A stretch of DNA of 64,000 bases from Myxococcales bacterium (GCA_030652255.1 JAUSAZ010000177.1:62001-126000), one strand, 5' to 3'; numbered from the stretch's first letter, positions 1-8,818 are shown. Notes: generated from the letters alone by a model not told the origin. Made by a program: numbers and translations.

Positions 1-1
1 G

Positions 2-82
2 GGCGCGCGTCCCGAGACGCTCACCATCGAGCAGCTCGGCCGGCTCAGCGAGGCGACGAAGACGTCGGCGCCGGGGGCCTGA
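2..82 (+). CDS. rsmA: C-terminal end of a 16S rRNA adenine dimethyltransferase (RsmA/KsgA-like), partial
   Basis: An open frame enters from the left edge and stops at TGA 80-82. Its last residues read RPETLTIEQLGRLSEA followed by a short tail. The pattern RPE-x-L-(T/S)-x-E-x-(F/L)-x-R-L is typical of the extreme C-terminus of RsmA/KsgA, which dimethylates two adenines in the 3' hairpin of 16S rRNA during small-subunit assembly. Only 26 codons are visible and no catalytic motif can be checked, so the family call rests on this tail alone. The tail overlaps the end of the convergent gene on the other strand by 38 bases. Confidence 0.45.
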   Translation, partial: GARPETLTIEQLGRLSEATKTSAPGA

Positions 83-701
83 CGCCCGCGTCGACGGCGA
101 TCGGCGGCGGCGGGGGCGGCTCCGTGAAGCGCATGCGCAGCTCGCTCTCGGCACCGGCAAAGACCTGCACCGTCGTACGAAACACCGCCACCCCTTCGCC
201 GTCGGCCTCGATGACCGCCGCGCCGGACATTACGGGCACGGCGTCGCGCCAGCGCGCGCGCGGCAGCTCGAGGCCGTTCACCCGGAGGCGCAGCCCCGCG
301 GGGGGCGAGTCCGGGAGCAGCAGCCGGAGGCGGCCCACCTGCGGCTCGACGAGGTCGATGATGGCGCGGCAGGCGGCGATGATGCGCGCGCGGTTGCGCA
401 CGCCCGGGTCGGCCTCGGCGGTGACGAAGCACCGGGTCGCGTGCTCGAGCGCCTCGGCGCCGCGCTGAAGGGCGATGAACTCCTCCGCGACGAGCATATG
501 GAGCGAAGGGGTCCAGCGGAGCTGACCGGCGCGCAGGGCGTGCGCGACGGCCTGCTCGTGGAGGCCGGCGTCGCGGGCGGCCTCGGCGTCGGCGATGAGG
601 CTACGGCGCTGGTCTTCATCGGGCACGGTCTGGGCCGCGGCGGCGGTCGATGCGGCAAGAAACGCGAGCAGCAGGCTGCGGCAGGAGAGCGGTACGGCCA
701 T
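45..701 (-). CDS. Exported hypothetical protein, helical N-terminal half and PEGA-like C-terminal half
   Basis: The 218-residue product starts with a clear signal peptide: a short charged N-terminus, then LLLAFLAASTAAAA before a likely AxA cleavage site. Residues 30-110 are Ala/Arg/Glu-rich helices that look like degenerate TPR repeats. Residues 125-190 read as a beta-rich stretch containing LRLRVNG and later GAESELRMRF, which resembles a PEGA domain, a small surface-associated fold common in myxobacteria. The tail is proline-rich. The ATG at 701 is preceded by a weak purine stretch (GAGGGAA). Function is unknown; periplasmic or outer-membrane-associated location is inferred. It is convergent with the RsmA-like tail. 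Confidence 0.6.
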   Translation of the reverse strand: MAVPLSCRSLLLAFLAASTAAAAQTVPDEDQRRSLIADAEAARDAGLHEQAVAHALRAGQLRWTPSLHMLVAEEFIALQRGAEALEHATRCFVTAEADPGVRNRARIIAACRAIIDLVEPQVGRLRLLLPDSPPAGLRLRVNGLELPRARWRDAVPVMSGAAVIEADGEGVAVFRTTVQVFAGAESELRMRFTEPPPPPPIAVDAGVRPPAPTSSSPR

Positions 702-816
702 GAAGGGTTCCCTCGGGGGGTCTTCGACGCCCGGCGACCATTGTTGATGGCTCGGACGTTGTCCAACACCGGCTGATTCGTGCGCGCCGAGGGGTCAACA
801 GCGCCGTGGTCGACGG

Positions 817-845
817 TTGACAGCCCCGCGTCGATCGTCCAGAAG
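817..845 (+). promoter_or_regulatory. Possible promoter of the tRNA-Ser gene
   Basis: A perfect TTGACA lies at 817-822. The best -10 candidate 17 bases further on is CAGAAG (840-845), which matches TATAAT at only three positions. The site is 48 bases upstream of the tRNA. The -35 is convincing and the -10 is not. Confidence 0.35.
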
Positions 846-892
846 GGAGCGCTCTCGCCCGAGCGGCCACGTCGCCGCTCTTCGCTCCATCT

Positions 893-977
893 GGAGGAGT
901 GGCCGAGTGGTCTATGGCAGCGGTTTTGAAAACCGCCGTAGGGAAACCTGCCGGGGGTTCGAATCCCTCCTCCTCCT
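893..977 (+). tRNA. tRNA-Ser (anticodon TGA)
   Basis: The cloverleaf reads by eye. Acceptor strands GGAGGAG (893-899) and CTCCTCC (970-976) pair perfectly. The anticodon stem GCGGT/ACCGC (920-924, 932-936) encloses loop TTTGAAA, placing anticodon TGA at 927-929. A long variable arm follows, as expected of class II serine tRNAs. The T loop TTCGAAT sits in a five-base stem that includes one G-T pair. CCA is not encoded. The base after the acceptor stem is T, whereas serine tRNAs normally carry G73. The 3' side is a CTCCTCCTCC run, so the exact end is less certain than the identity. Confidence 0.9.
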
Positions 978-1004
978 CTGTCTCATCCAACTACACGACC
1001 TGAT

Positions 1005-4000
1005 TTGGACACCCCACTCGCCCTCCACGTCCACCTGATCCCCCAGGGTCAGTCGCTGGCGTTCTCCATCTCCTTCGAGCGCTACGAGGACACCGCGTCG
1101 CTGTCGCGCTGGCAGCCATCGGACAACTTCGTGGTGCCCTCGCACCCGGGCTGCGTCCGGCGACGCCCGGCGTTCGTGCCCGGCAGCTTCCGGGAGATGT
1201 TCCTCGCGGTGCTCTTCCCGCGCCTCAACAACCACCACCCGGTGCCGCTGCCCGGCCACCTCCGCGAACTCGACACCGCCCGCGCAGAGTTTCCCAAGCG
1301 CACCGTGGGCGACGGCCCCTACCACGTCGTCGCCTGGGCCGTCCCCGCGAGCCAGGCCCTCACCCACCTCCGGCCCTTTCTCCGCGCTTGGACGCGGCGC
1401 TACGGCGCGGCGCTGTCGAGCCCCGGGTGCTTCGTCGCCCTCGACGCCCTCGACCTCCTGCACGACGCCTTCACCCACGGAAACCTCCTGCCCACGCGCC
1501 TCCCCGGGCTGCCCGACCACGCGCCGCTGCGATGGGTCCCTCCGTTGTCTCTCAACACCCTCATGGCCTTCCGGCGCACGCTGGTGGGATGCCCCTCGCT
1601 CGGCGCCGTCCACGCGTGGTGCGTCCGGGCCCACGAGTTTCGCACGCAGCCCCTCGTCGCGCAGAACGAGTCGGCCCCCTTCGCGCGCTTCGCCGTCGAG
1701 GCCCTCTCGAGCGTCTCCGTCGACTCATCGGACAACCCGACGGCCGCCAAACCGACTCCCTTGAAGCCAGAGGTGCTGGCCTCGCTGCACGCCTCCTTCG
1801 GCAGCTGCCTGCATCCCAACCATGATGTCTGGAAGCCCGCGGTGCTGCCCTCGCAGTCGCACCTCCACGGCGTCATCGCGCCATCCGATCCGGGCGCCTC
1901 CGAGCACCCATGGCAGATGGAGATGGCGCTGATCGGCGAGGGGCCCGCGGTGCCGCTCTTCGGTCTCTTGAAGTCCGAGCGCCTCCGCGACCCCGTGGTG
2001 GAGGCCTCGGACGACACCGTGCGACGATTCCCGGCCAGCGTGGCCTACCGCGACTGGGAGGGCCTGCTCGAGCAGCGGCCCTTCCTGGGCGCCCGCCCGG
2101 AGCTGCTGCGCGACGGGCGCAGTCCCCTGTCCGAAGCGGAGATGTCCGTCGTGGCGGGCCTCCCTCCCATGCACGGTCGCCCTTCGGAGAAGGTGTACCG
2201 CGCGCTCAACCTGGAGGCGCCCAGCCGCGGGCGCGAGCCGGTTCTCTTCAGTGTATCGATTGGCAATACGCAGAGCGCGCGGCTGCGGGTGAAGTGGAGT
2301 CCGGTCAACGACGGCGAGCTCGAGCAGCAGCTGGGCGAGGGCGGCCTCGCGATGCTGCGCTTCGTGCCCGAGCTGACCGTCGTGCTCGGCGAGGACGAGC
2401 TCTCCCCCGAGCAGGCGAAGCTGCTGCTGGCGTCGTCCGAGGGGGCCATCCTGCGCATCGGCCGACGGGCCGTGCCGCGGAGCGACCTGGAGGCGGTGCT
2501 CGAGCTCGCGGTGGCCCGCCGCAAGGTGCTCGAACGATTGATGAAGGGCGGATCGCTCGGCTGGCAGGACGTCAACCAGCTCGAGGACGAGTGGACGGCC
2601 TCCCGGGACGCCGCGCGGCTGGAGTCGGTGTTCGCCGCGCAGTGGGAGATCTTCCTGGAGAAGCTGGCGGCGGGCAGCGCGTCTCGGCTCACGGAGACGC
2701 CGCCGGGGTTCCAGGGAACGCTCCGTCCCTATCAGTTGAGGGGATTGAGCTGGATGGACCAGATCACCTCCTTCGGCCTCGGCGCGTGCCTCGCCGACGA
2801 CATGGGGCTCGGCAAGACCGTGCAGGTGCTGGCGCTGCTCTGGCACCACCGCAGGCCCGGGGCGCCGAAGCGCCCGAAGGCGCCCGACCTGGTCGTGTGT
2901 CCGACCTCGGTGGTGCACAACTGGGTAAAGGAGGCGCGGCGCTTTGCACCGAAGCTCAACGTGTACATGCACCAGGAGAGCTCGCGGGAGACCGATCCGC
3001 GGCGCTTCGGCGAGGTGGTGCGTACGTCGGACGTGATGGTGACCAGCTACGCGCTGCTGCGCCGTGACCGGACGCTGTTCGAAGAGCACCGCTGGAACAT
3101 CCTCATCGTCGATGAGGCCCAGCACGTGAAGAACCCGCTGGCCCAGCAGACCCAGGTGCTCAAGGGGCTGCGCGCCTCGCGCCGCCTCGCGCTCACCGGC
3201 ACGCCGGTGGAGAACCACCTGCGCGACCTCTGGTCGATCTATGACCTCGTGATGCCGGGGCTCCTGGGCGGCCCCACCCGCTTCTCCCGCGCCTTCCTCG
3301 AGCCCCTGCGGCGCGGCGAGGAGACGGCGATGGCCCGGCTGCGGCGGCGCGTGGGGCCCTTCATGCTTCGGCGTAGCAAGCGCGACCCGGAGGTGGCCGG
3401 TGACCTGCCGCCGCGCACCGAGCAGATCGTCGAGTGCGGCCTTACGCGGGAGCAGGCGGCGCTCTATCGCGCGCTCACCGAGGTGACCTTCGAGAAGGTG
3501 AAGGGCGGCAACGGGATGGGGCGCCGGGCGTCGATCCTCGCGGCGCTCACCGGGTTGAAGCAGATCTGCAACCACCCGGAGAACTACGTCGAAGAGGACG
3601 CCGAGCGGCTGCTGGGCCGATCGAGCAAGCTCGACCGCTGCATGGAGTTGTTGGAAGAGCTCATCGACCAGGGTCAGCCGACGCTGGTGTTCACCCAGTA
3701 TCGGGAGATGGGCGAGCTGCTCCAGGCCGCCATCGAACAACGCTTCAAGCGCGAGGTGCCCTTCTTCCATGGTGGGCTGTCGCCGCGAGAGCGGGAGAAC
3801 ATGCTCGACGCCTTCCGCTCGGAGGACGGCGAGCCGGTGTTGATCCTTTCATTGAAGGCCGGCGGCACGGGGCTCAACCTGGTACGCGCGACGGCGGTCA
3901 TCCACTACGATCGCTGGTGGAACCCCGCAGTGGAAGACCAGGCCACGGACCGGGCGCACCGCATCGGTCAGACGCGGCCCGTCAACGTATACAAGTTCGT

Positions 4001-4172
4001 GACGACGGGCACCCTCGAGGAGCGCATTCAACGGATGTTGGAAGAGAAGCGATCGCTCGCCGCGGAGGTGCTGTCCGACGCTGGCGAGACGTGGGTGACC
4101 GAGATGAGCGACCGCGACCTCCGGGACTTCCTGAAGCTTGATGAGTCGGGCGAAGAGGGAGCAGAGACTTGA
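1005..4172 (+). CDS. SNF2-family DEAD/DEAH-box ATPase (bacterial SWI2/SNF2 helicase)
   Basis: This 1055-residue protein is a complete bacterial SNF2 ATPase. Residues 1-560 form a long N-terminal region like that found in bacterial SNF2 proteins. The ATPase core has motif I DMGLGKT at 599-605, motif II DEAQ at 703-706, a 'TGTPVEN' motif near 740, and a C-terminal helicase lobe ending in AHRIGQ at 984-989. The family translocates on double-stranded DNA and remodels protein-DNA complexes; the client here is unknown. The start is TTG at 1005, 27 bases after the tRNA, with no good ribosome site, so the true start could differ. Its stop overlaps the next gene's TTG start (TTGA), implying translational coupling. 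Confidence 0.93.
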   Translation: MDTPLALHVHLIPQGQSLAFSISFERYEDTASLSRWQPSDNFVVPSHPGCVRRRPAFVPGSFREMFLAVLFPRLNNHHPVPLPGHLRELDTARAEFPKRTVGDGPYHVVAWAVPASQALTHLRPFLRAWTRRYGAALSSPGCFVALDALDLLHDAFTHGNLLPTRLPGLPDHAPLRWVPPLSLNTLMAFRRTLVGCPSLGAVHAWCVRAHEFRTQPLVAQNESAPFARFAVEALSSVSVDSSDNPTAAKPTPLKPEVLASLHASFGSCLHPNHDVWKPAVLPSQSHLHGVIAPSDPGASEHPWQMEMALIGEGPAVPLFGLLKSERLRDPVVEASDDTVRRFPASVAYRDWEGLLEQRPFLGARPELLRDGRSPLSEAEMSVVAGLPPMHGRPSEKVYRALNLEAPSRGREPVLFSVSIGNTQSARLRVKWSPVNDGELEQQLGEGGLAMLRFVPELTVVLGEDELSPEQAKLLLASSEGAILRIGRRAVPRSDLEAVLELAVARRKVLERLMKGGSLGWQDVNQLEDEWTASRDAARLESVFAAQWEIFLEKLAAGSASRLTETPPGFQGTLRPYQLRGLSWMDQITSFGLGACLADDMGLGKTVQVLALLWHHRRPGAPKRPKAPDLVVCPTSVVHNWVKEARRFAPKLNVYMHQESSRETDPRRFGEVVRTSDVMVTSYALLRRDRTLFEEHRWNILIVDEAQHVKNPLAQQTQVLKGLRASRRLALTGTPVENHLRDLWSIYDLVMPGLLGGPTRFSRAFLEPLRRGEETAMARLRRRVGPFMLRRSKRDPEVAGDLPPRTEQIVECGLTREQAALYRALTEVTFEKVKGGNGMGRRASILAALTGLKQICNHPENYVEEDAERLLGRSSKLDRCMELLEELIDQGQPTLVFTQYREMGELLQAAIEQRFKREVPFFHGGLSPRERENMLDAFRSEDGEPVLILSLKAGGTGLNLVRATAVIHYDRWWNPAVEDQATDRAHRIGQTRPVNVYKFVTTGTLEERIQRMLEEKRSLAAEVLSDAGETWVTEMSDRDLRDFLKLDESGEEGAET

Positions 4173-5404
4173 TCCCCGACCCGTCCCGGAGCCCCCGGCC
4201 GCCGGTCTACCTCACGCCGGTGCGAGACCTGTACGGCCTCGACCTGCCCGACGGCGGGCGGGTGGAGGTGCGCCGTCACGGCATGGTGCTCACCGCTCTC
4301 ACGTACACGCCCCCCGACGGGGTCGAGCCGTCGGAGTTCGACCTCCGTCGCTGGCATTACCGACAATGGGCCACGCAGATCGAGGACCGTGAATACTCCG
4401 AAGCGCTCCGCGGGCTGATTGCCGTCCATGGCCTCTTCGAGCACCCCGACTGGATCAGCCGGGAGCGACCGACGGAGCTCGATGCCGAGTCGATGACCGT
4501 GGTCGATGACCTGCGCGCGACGTGGCGCAGCCGCTACGGGGCCCCGGGGCAGGCGCCGGGCGCCGGCGCGCAGCTCTGCAGCGTGTGCCTCGCGGCCAAC
4601 CCCCCGCAAGGGCCCCTCACGGTCTGGAGCCCGGCGCCCTCGCAGCAGCCGTGCCCCCACCGCGACGCCGCCGCGAGCGCCCTCCTGGCGCTGGTGGAGC
4701 GCTACGAGGAGCTCACCTTCGAGCTGCTCGACCTGCTGGTGGTCGCGCACTCCCCGGGCGTCGGCGGCGCGCCGTCGCTCCGTCGCTTCGTGCTGCCCTC
4801 CGACTGGATGCGGGCGCTGCTGGGGCACTGGCTGCTGGGCCATGGGTACGTGCACCACGACCCGCCGTGGCGCTCCCGGGGCGTGCTGCGCCATCGGCGC
4901 TTCTCGCATCGGGCGCTGCGCGTCGACGGGCACGGCGAGCTCACCGCCGAGGAGCGCTACTCCGCGCTCGCCTGGGGCATCAGCCCCGATGACCTCTCGC
5001 TCATGCCCGAAGACCCCGAGCCGATCGCCGTGCCCGAGGCCTCGTGGTGGTCCGACCCGACGGGCGCTCCGCCCGCGGGCGTGCGGGTCTACCCCGAAGG
5101 GGCCCCGGCGAAGGCTGCGCCGACGAAGCCCTCTCCGGCGAGCCCGACGGTGCGTCCGAAGGCGCCCCTCCGGGTGGCGCCCCCGCCGCGGACGCGGATG
5201 GTGACCCCGACGCCCCCGGCGCCCACGCCGGCCCCTGTCACCCGGAGCGCGCCGAAGCGCTCGGCGCCGGCGGCGAAGAAGCCCGCGCGGGCGTCGTCGT
5301 CGAAGCCCGCGAGCGCCGGCCTCGAGGAGACCTTGTCGTCGTTGACCGCGGGCCTCGCGGCCCTCTCCCAGATCATGGGCGGGCCGAAGCGCGGGCGTCG
5401 TTAG
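4169..5404 (+). CDS. Hypothetical protein coupled to the SNF2 ATPase
   Basis: The 411-residue product is not recognised. It begins at TTG 4169, which overlaps the SNF2 stop codon, so the two are very probably co-translated. Residues 1-270 look like a folded domain rich in Trp, Arg and His; a CSVC pair near residue 137 and a CPH about 25 residues later could bind a metal, which is speculative. From about residue 300 the protein is a Pro/Ala/Lys-rich, presumably disordered and positively charged tail with repeated P-K-A and A-P-T words, ending in KRGRR. A basic tail beside an SNF2 motor would suit nucleic-acid binding; this is inference. It ends tail-to-tail with the Tudor-like gene, sharing the four bases TTAG. 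Confidence 0.7.
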   Translation: MIPDPSRSPRPPVYLTPVRDLYGLDLPDGGRVEVRRHGMVLTALTYTPPDGVEPSEFDLRRWHYRQWATQIEDREYSEALRGLIAVHGLFEHPDWISRERPTELDAESMTVVDDLRATWRSRYGAPGQAPGAGAQLCSVCLAANPPQGPLTVWSPAPSQQPCPHRDAAASALLALVERYEELTFELLDLLVVAHSPGVGGAPSLRRFVLPSDWMRALLGHWLLGHGYVHHDPPWRSRGVLRHRRFSHRALRVDGHGELTAEERYSALAWGISPDDLSLMPEDPEPIAVPEASWWSDPTGAPPAGVRVYPEGAPAKAAPTKPSPASPTVRPKAPLRVAPPPRTRMVTPTPPAPTPAPVTRSAPKRSAPAAKKPARASSSKPASAGLEETLSSLTAGLAALSQIMGGPKRGRR

Positions 5405-6141
5405 AGCTTCGCGCCGCACTCCGGGCAGCGGCTCACGTCGCTCCGGGTGATGCGGGTGTTGCAATAGGCGCAGCGGATCTCCGGGGCCGCGCGCGGGGCC
5501 GGGGCGGCGACGGCCGCGGGGTGCGGTGCGTTGAAGCCCGCCGCGGCGACGGGCGCCTGCGGGTGCACGGGTGCCACGAAGGGGACCGCGGGGGGCGCGT
5601 AGGCGGCCGCGGTGTATCGGAGCTGCTGCGCCGGGAGCCACTTCTGGTCGCCGTCGTCGAACTGGATGAAGAACATGCTGGAGTTGTTGTTCGCGCGGGC
5701 GACCACGCCCGGGTACCACGACCCGCTCGACCACTCGCCCGACACCACGGTGCCGGGGGTGAGCTGCGGCGTCGGCGCGGCGTGGGGCCGGTCGCCGTGG
5801 GGGCGGATCTTCGCGGGCGACAGCCACTTCGTGTCGCCGTCGTCGAACTGCACGAAGAACAGGGTGCCGTTGGCGTTGGCCTCGGCGACGTAGCCCGGGT
5901 ACCAGCTGTCCTCGGTCCAGTCGCCCAGGACGCGCGCGCCCGCGAAGGGGGCCGCGCCGTGCGAGACGGCCGCCGCAGGCGCCGACTGCGGCTGGACCTG
6001 GTCGAGCGTGAGCCACGCCGTGTCGCCGTCGTCGAACTGCACGAAGTACTGCGCCTCGCCGCGACGATCGCGCTGCTGGGTCACGACCCCGGGATACCAG
6101 CTGCCGTTCGACCAGAGACCCATCACCCGAGAACCGATCAT
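5401..6141 (-). CDS. Triple Tudor-like repeat protein with C-terminal zinc ribbon
   Basis: The 246-residue protein contains three copies of a roughly 50-residue module at about 1-50, 68-115 and 126-175. Each runs G-x-W-x-x-x-S-W-Y-P-G-x-V, then F-(V/I)-Q-F-D-D-G-D-x-x-W-L. This is the aromatic/acidic strand pattern of Tudor/Agenet-like SH3 barrels, which in eukaryotes read modified tails or nucleic acids. After an Ala/Pro linker the protein ends in a zinc ribbon, with cysteines at 224, 227, 239 and 242. A strong Shine-Dalgarno (AGGAGG) precedes the ATG at 6141. No signal peptide is present, so it is probably cytoplasmic. Ligand unknown; the repeat and zinc ribbon are seen directly, the Tudor assignment is from pattern. 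Confidence 0.75.
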   Translation of the reverse strand: MIGSRVMGLWSNGSWYPGVVTQQRDRRGEAQYFVQFDDGDTAWLTLDQVQPQSAPAAAVSHGAAPFAGARVLGDWTEDSWYPGYVAEANANGTLFFVQFDDGDTKWLSPAKIRPHGDRPHAAPTPQLTPGTVVSGEWSSGSWYPGVVARANNNSSMFFIQFDDGDQKWLPAQQLRYTAAAYAPPAVPFVAPVHPQAPVAAAGFNAPHPAAVAAPAPRAAPEIRCAYCNTRITRSDVSRCPECGAKL

Positions 6142-6262
6142 CGCTCCGCCTCCTGCGTTTGGGGCGCGATGATGCCACAGACCCCGCGCGGGTCGTGGCC
6201 CGACATCGAGGCGGCTACGGGTGGGAAGGAAGATACGGGGGGGGGGAGAGGGAGACCGCGGG

Positions 6263-7702
6263 TCAGTTCGCCGCGCGAACGCCGCCGAAGGTGGCCGGGT
6301 CGATGATGAACATCTCGACGCGCCGGTTGCGGGCGCGGGCCTCTTCGGTGGTGCCCATGTCGACGGGCCGCGACTCGCCGTAGAACCCGAAGGTCAGCCG
6401 GTCGGCCGGGACGCCGTTGGCCACGAGCAGCGCGCCCACGCGGCGCACGCGGCGCTGCGAGAGGTCGAGGTTGGCGCTGGTCTCGCCGACGTCGTCGGTG
6501 TGCCCGTCGAGGCGGATGCGCCGGATCCAGTTGTAGGCCGGGTTGCGCAGCAGGGCCACGATGGCGTCGATGACCGGCCGCGACGAGTCGACCACGCTGT
6601 CGCGCCCGACGTCGAAGTTGATCGCGAAGCCGTTGCGGATGCGGATCTGGTTGCCGACCACCTCGATGGCCGCGGTCGACTCGGGGCAGCCGTCCTCGTC
6701 CGCGATGCCGTTGATGGTCTCGGCCTCGTTGGGGCAGCGGTCGCGGGCGTCGAGCACCCCGTCGCCGTCGTTGTCGCGGTTGGCCGCCGCGAAGGCGTCG
6801 CGGTCGGCGGCGTTGGCGCTGCGGGCCTGGGCGAGGCGGGTGACCTGCTCGCCGCACGCGCCCGGGTTCTGCTGGAGCAGCGCGAGGGCCTGCGTGGCGT
6901 GCTGGTCGTCGGCGACGGCCTGGTTGTCCGACGACATCCGGTGCAGCCGCCCGAGGGTGTCGAAGGAGAAGAACGCCCGCATCAGGTGCGCGCGGCGGCC
7001 GAGCCAGTTCTGCGCGCGCTGGTCGAGGGTGGAGAGGTACTGCGGCGAGGCCGACTGGAGCTCGCCGAGGTGACGCTGCGCCGGGCCGGCGCGGCGGCCC
7101 CAGAGGGCGAGCTGCGCGAGGTAGAAGCGCGCGTTGGGCGCGTGCTCGGTGCCGCCCGCGGTGGAGACCACGGTGGTGAGCTCGCGCTCGGCGTTGGCGT
7201 CCGCGCCGGTCCACGCGAAGGCCACGCCGAGCCACATGTGGCCCCGCGGCGCGTCGACCTGGGCGAGCTGGTAGAAGGTCTGCGTGGCGGCGTCGAAGTC
7301 ACACGAGAAGAGCTGCGCGAGCCCGCGGCTCTCGAGCGCTGATGCGGCGAAGGGGGAGTCGTTGGGCACCTCCGCCGCGACCTGCGCCGCGCGGGCGTAG
7401 TCGCCGAGCTCGAAGGCGATCTGCGCGAGCCCGGCGCGGGCCTCGGCGCCGCTCGGGTCGGTGGCGGGGAGCGACTCGACGACGCCTTCGAGGTTCTGCT
7501 GGGCGGCCATCCACTCCTGGCGCGCGAGGGCCTCGCGGGCCAGCCGGAGCTGCTCCTGGAAGAACGCGCTGTTCTGCGCCGCGAGGGCGTTGGGGTCGAC
7601 GCGCTGCGTGCCGCCCATCGACTGGCACGACCACAGCGCGCTCGCGCCCGCCACGCACAGGGCGGCCCCGAGGGACCAGCGCGCGACGCGGCGACCTGTC
7701 AC
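6263..7702 (-). CDS. OmpA-family outer-membrane lipoprotein with TPR-like region
   Basis: The 479-residue protein begins with a lipoprotein signal (lipobox ALWSC, Cys26). Residues 40-300 are helical TPR-like repeats. A thrombospondin type 3-like calcium motif (DNDGDGVLDARDRCP and DEDGCPE) precedes the C-terminal OmpA domain, roughly residues 360-475, which has the peptidoglycan-binding signature GHTDDVGE and an RRV-rich helix. It is likely anchored in the outer membrane and clamped to peptidoglycan. The start is GTG 7702, which overlaps the upstream gene's stop (GTGA), so the pair is translationally coupled. The open frame continues upstream, but that part is the other gene read in a wrong frame. 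Confidence 0.88.
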   Translation of the reverse strand: MTGRRVARWSLGAALCVAGASALWSCQSMGGTQRVDPNALAAQNSAFFQEQLRLAREALARQEWMAAQQNLEGVVESLPATDPSGAEARAGLAQIAFELGDYARAAQVAAEVPNDSPFAASALESRGLAQLFSCDFDAATQTFYQLAQVDAPRGHMWLGVAFAWTGADANAERELTTVVSTAGGTEHAPNARFYLAQLALWGRRAGPAQRHLGELQSASPQYLSTLDQRAQNWLGRRAHLMRAFFSFDTLGRLHRMSSDNQAVADDQHATQALALLQQNPGACGEQVTRLAQARSANAADRDAFAAANRDNDGDGVLDARDRCPNEAETINGIADEDGCPESTAAIEVVGNQIRIRNGFAINFDVGRDSVVDSSRPVIDAIVALLRNPAYNWIRRIRLDGHTDDVGETSANLDLSQRRVRRVGALLVANGVPADRLTFGFYGESRPVDMGTTEEARARNRRVEMFIIDPATFGGVRAAN

Positions 7703-8736
7703 GGCGTCCCCGCGTTCTGGACGTTCTGCGTCTCGTTGGCGACCGCGCCCTGCTGCCGGAGGGCCTCCTGGTCCTGCGACATGCGCTGGGCGGACTGCAG
7801 CTCCTGCTGCCAGTCGGACTCGTCGGGGCGGAGCGAGATGGCGCGGGTGAGGTCGGCCACGGCGCGGGCGTACTGGCCCAGGTACGAGCGGGTGAGCCCG
7901 CGGTTGTAGAAGGCCTCGCCGATCTTCTCGGCCTCGTTGGGCGGCACGGGCATCGCGGCGTTCTGGTAGGCGCCGATGACCTGGGTGAACAGCGGCTCGG
8001 CGCCCGCGAGGTTGCCCGCCTGCACGAGGTCGTAGCCCTGGCGGCAGCGCGCGTCGCCGTTGCAGTCCTCGAACTCCACCGTGACCGACTCCCGCCACGG
8101 GAGGATCACCCGGGCGAAGTGGTCGACGAGGTTGGCGCGGAGGTTGTGCAGCATGCCCCCGCCGTCGATGCCCGGCGGGTCGCGGCGCTCGTAGGGCGAG
8201 TACACGCCCGTCGTGGCGGTGGTGACGGTGTCTTCGTAGGTCCGGTCGAAGAGGGTCTCGTTGCTGGTGCCGTGGGTCACCTGGAACTGCAGCCGCGCCG
8301 ACGCCGTGCCCACCCGGCGCAGGTTGGTGCAGGCGTAGCTCTCCGCGCGGTACTGCTGGCGCCCGTTGGCGTAGTAGGGCACCTGGCGGGTGCAGGTGCC
8401 GGCGTTCTGCTCGATGTTCTCCGCGTACTGGTTGCCCAGCACGGCGCCCGTGATCACCACGCCACCGCCCGAGGCGAGGAGCCGGATGGAGGGGTTGAGC
8501 GACTGGCTGATGCGCCCGGTGAGGTCGGCGACGATCTCGCCGGCCGCCTGGAGGTCTTGCGGCATGCCCGTGGGGGCCGCGACGCCGCCGACGGACATGG
8601 TGTTGCCGACCGCCGCGGCGTTGAGCATGGCGGGCCTTGTGACGGCGAAGGTGGCGGTGCGGGCGCAGCCGCTGCCGATCGTGAGGGCCGAGAGCGCGCA
8701 CATCCCAACGAACGTCCTGTGAATGACCGACTTCAT
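7699..8736 (-). CDS. TPR-containing lipoprotein
   Basis: The chosen ATG at 8736 has an excellent Shine-Dalgarno (AGGAGG, 10 bases upstream). It gives a signal peptide ending in the lipobox IGSGCA; an ORF start 23 codons earlier has neither. The mature part has a beta-rich first half with several cysteines (CTRQ, ACTN, CNGDARC). A tetratricopeptide-like repeat around residues 255-320 follows (EAFYNRGLTRSYLGQYARAV), then a Gln/Asn-rich tail. It is the first gene of a two-gene unit with the OmpA-family gene and probably works with it at the outer membrane. No enzymatic motif is visible. Confidence 0.75.
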   Translation of the reverse strand: MKSVIHRTFVGMCALSALTIGSGCARTATFAVTRPAMLNAAAVGNTMSVGGVAAPTGMPQDLQAAGEIVADLTGRISQSLNPSIRLLASGGGVVITGAVLGNQYAENIEQNAGTCTRQVPYYANGRQQYRAESYACTNLRRVGTASARLQFQVTHGTSNETLFDRTYEDTVTTATTGVYSPYERRDPPGIDGGGMLHNLRANLVDHFARVILPWRESVTVEFEDCNGDARCRQGYDLVQAGNLAGAEPLFTQVIGAYQNAAMPVPPNEAEKIGEAFYNRGLTRSYLGQYARAVADLTRAISLRPDESDWQQELQSAQRMSQDQEALRQQGAVANETQNVQNAGTP

Positions 8737-8818
8737 GCGAGAGATCCTCCTGAGCATCGGGCCGCGCCCGGGGACACACTCCCCACGACGTCTACGGCCC
8801 ACCAAAAGCGGGCGGGAC

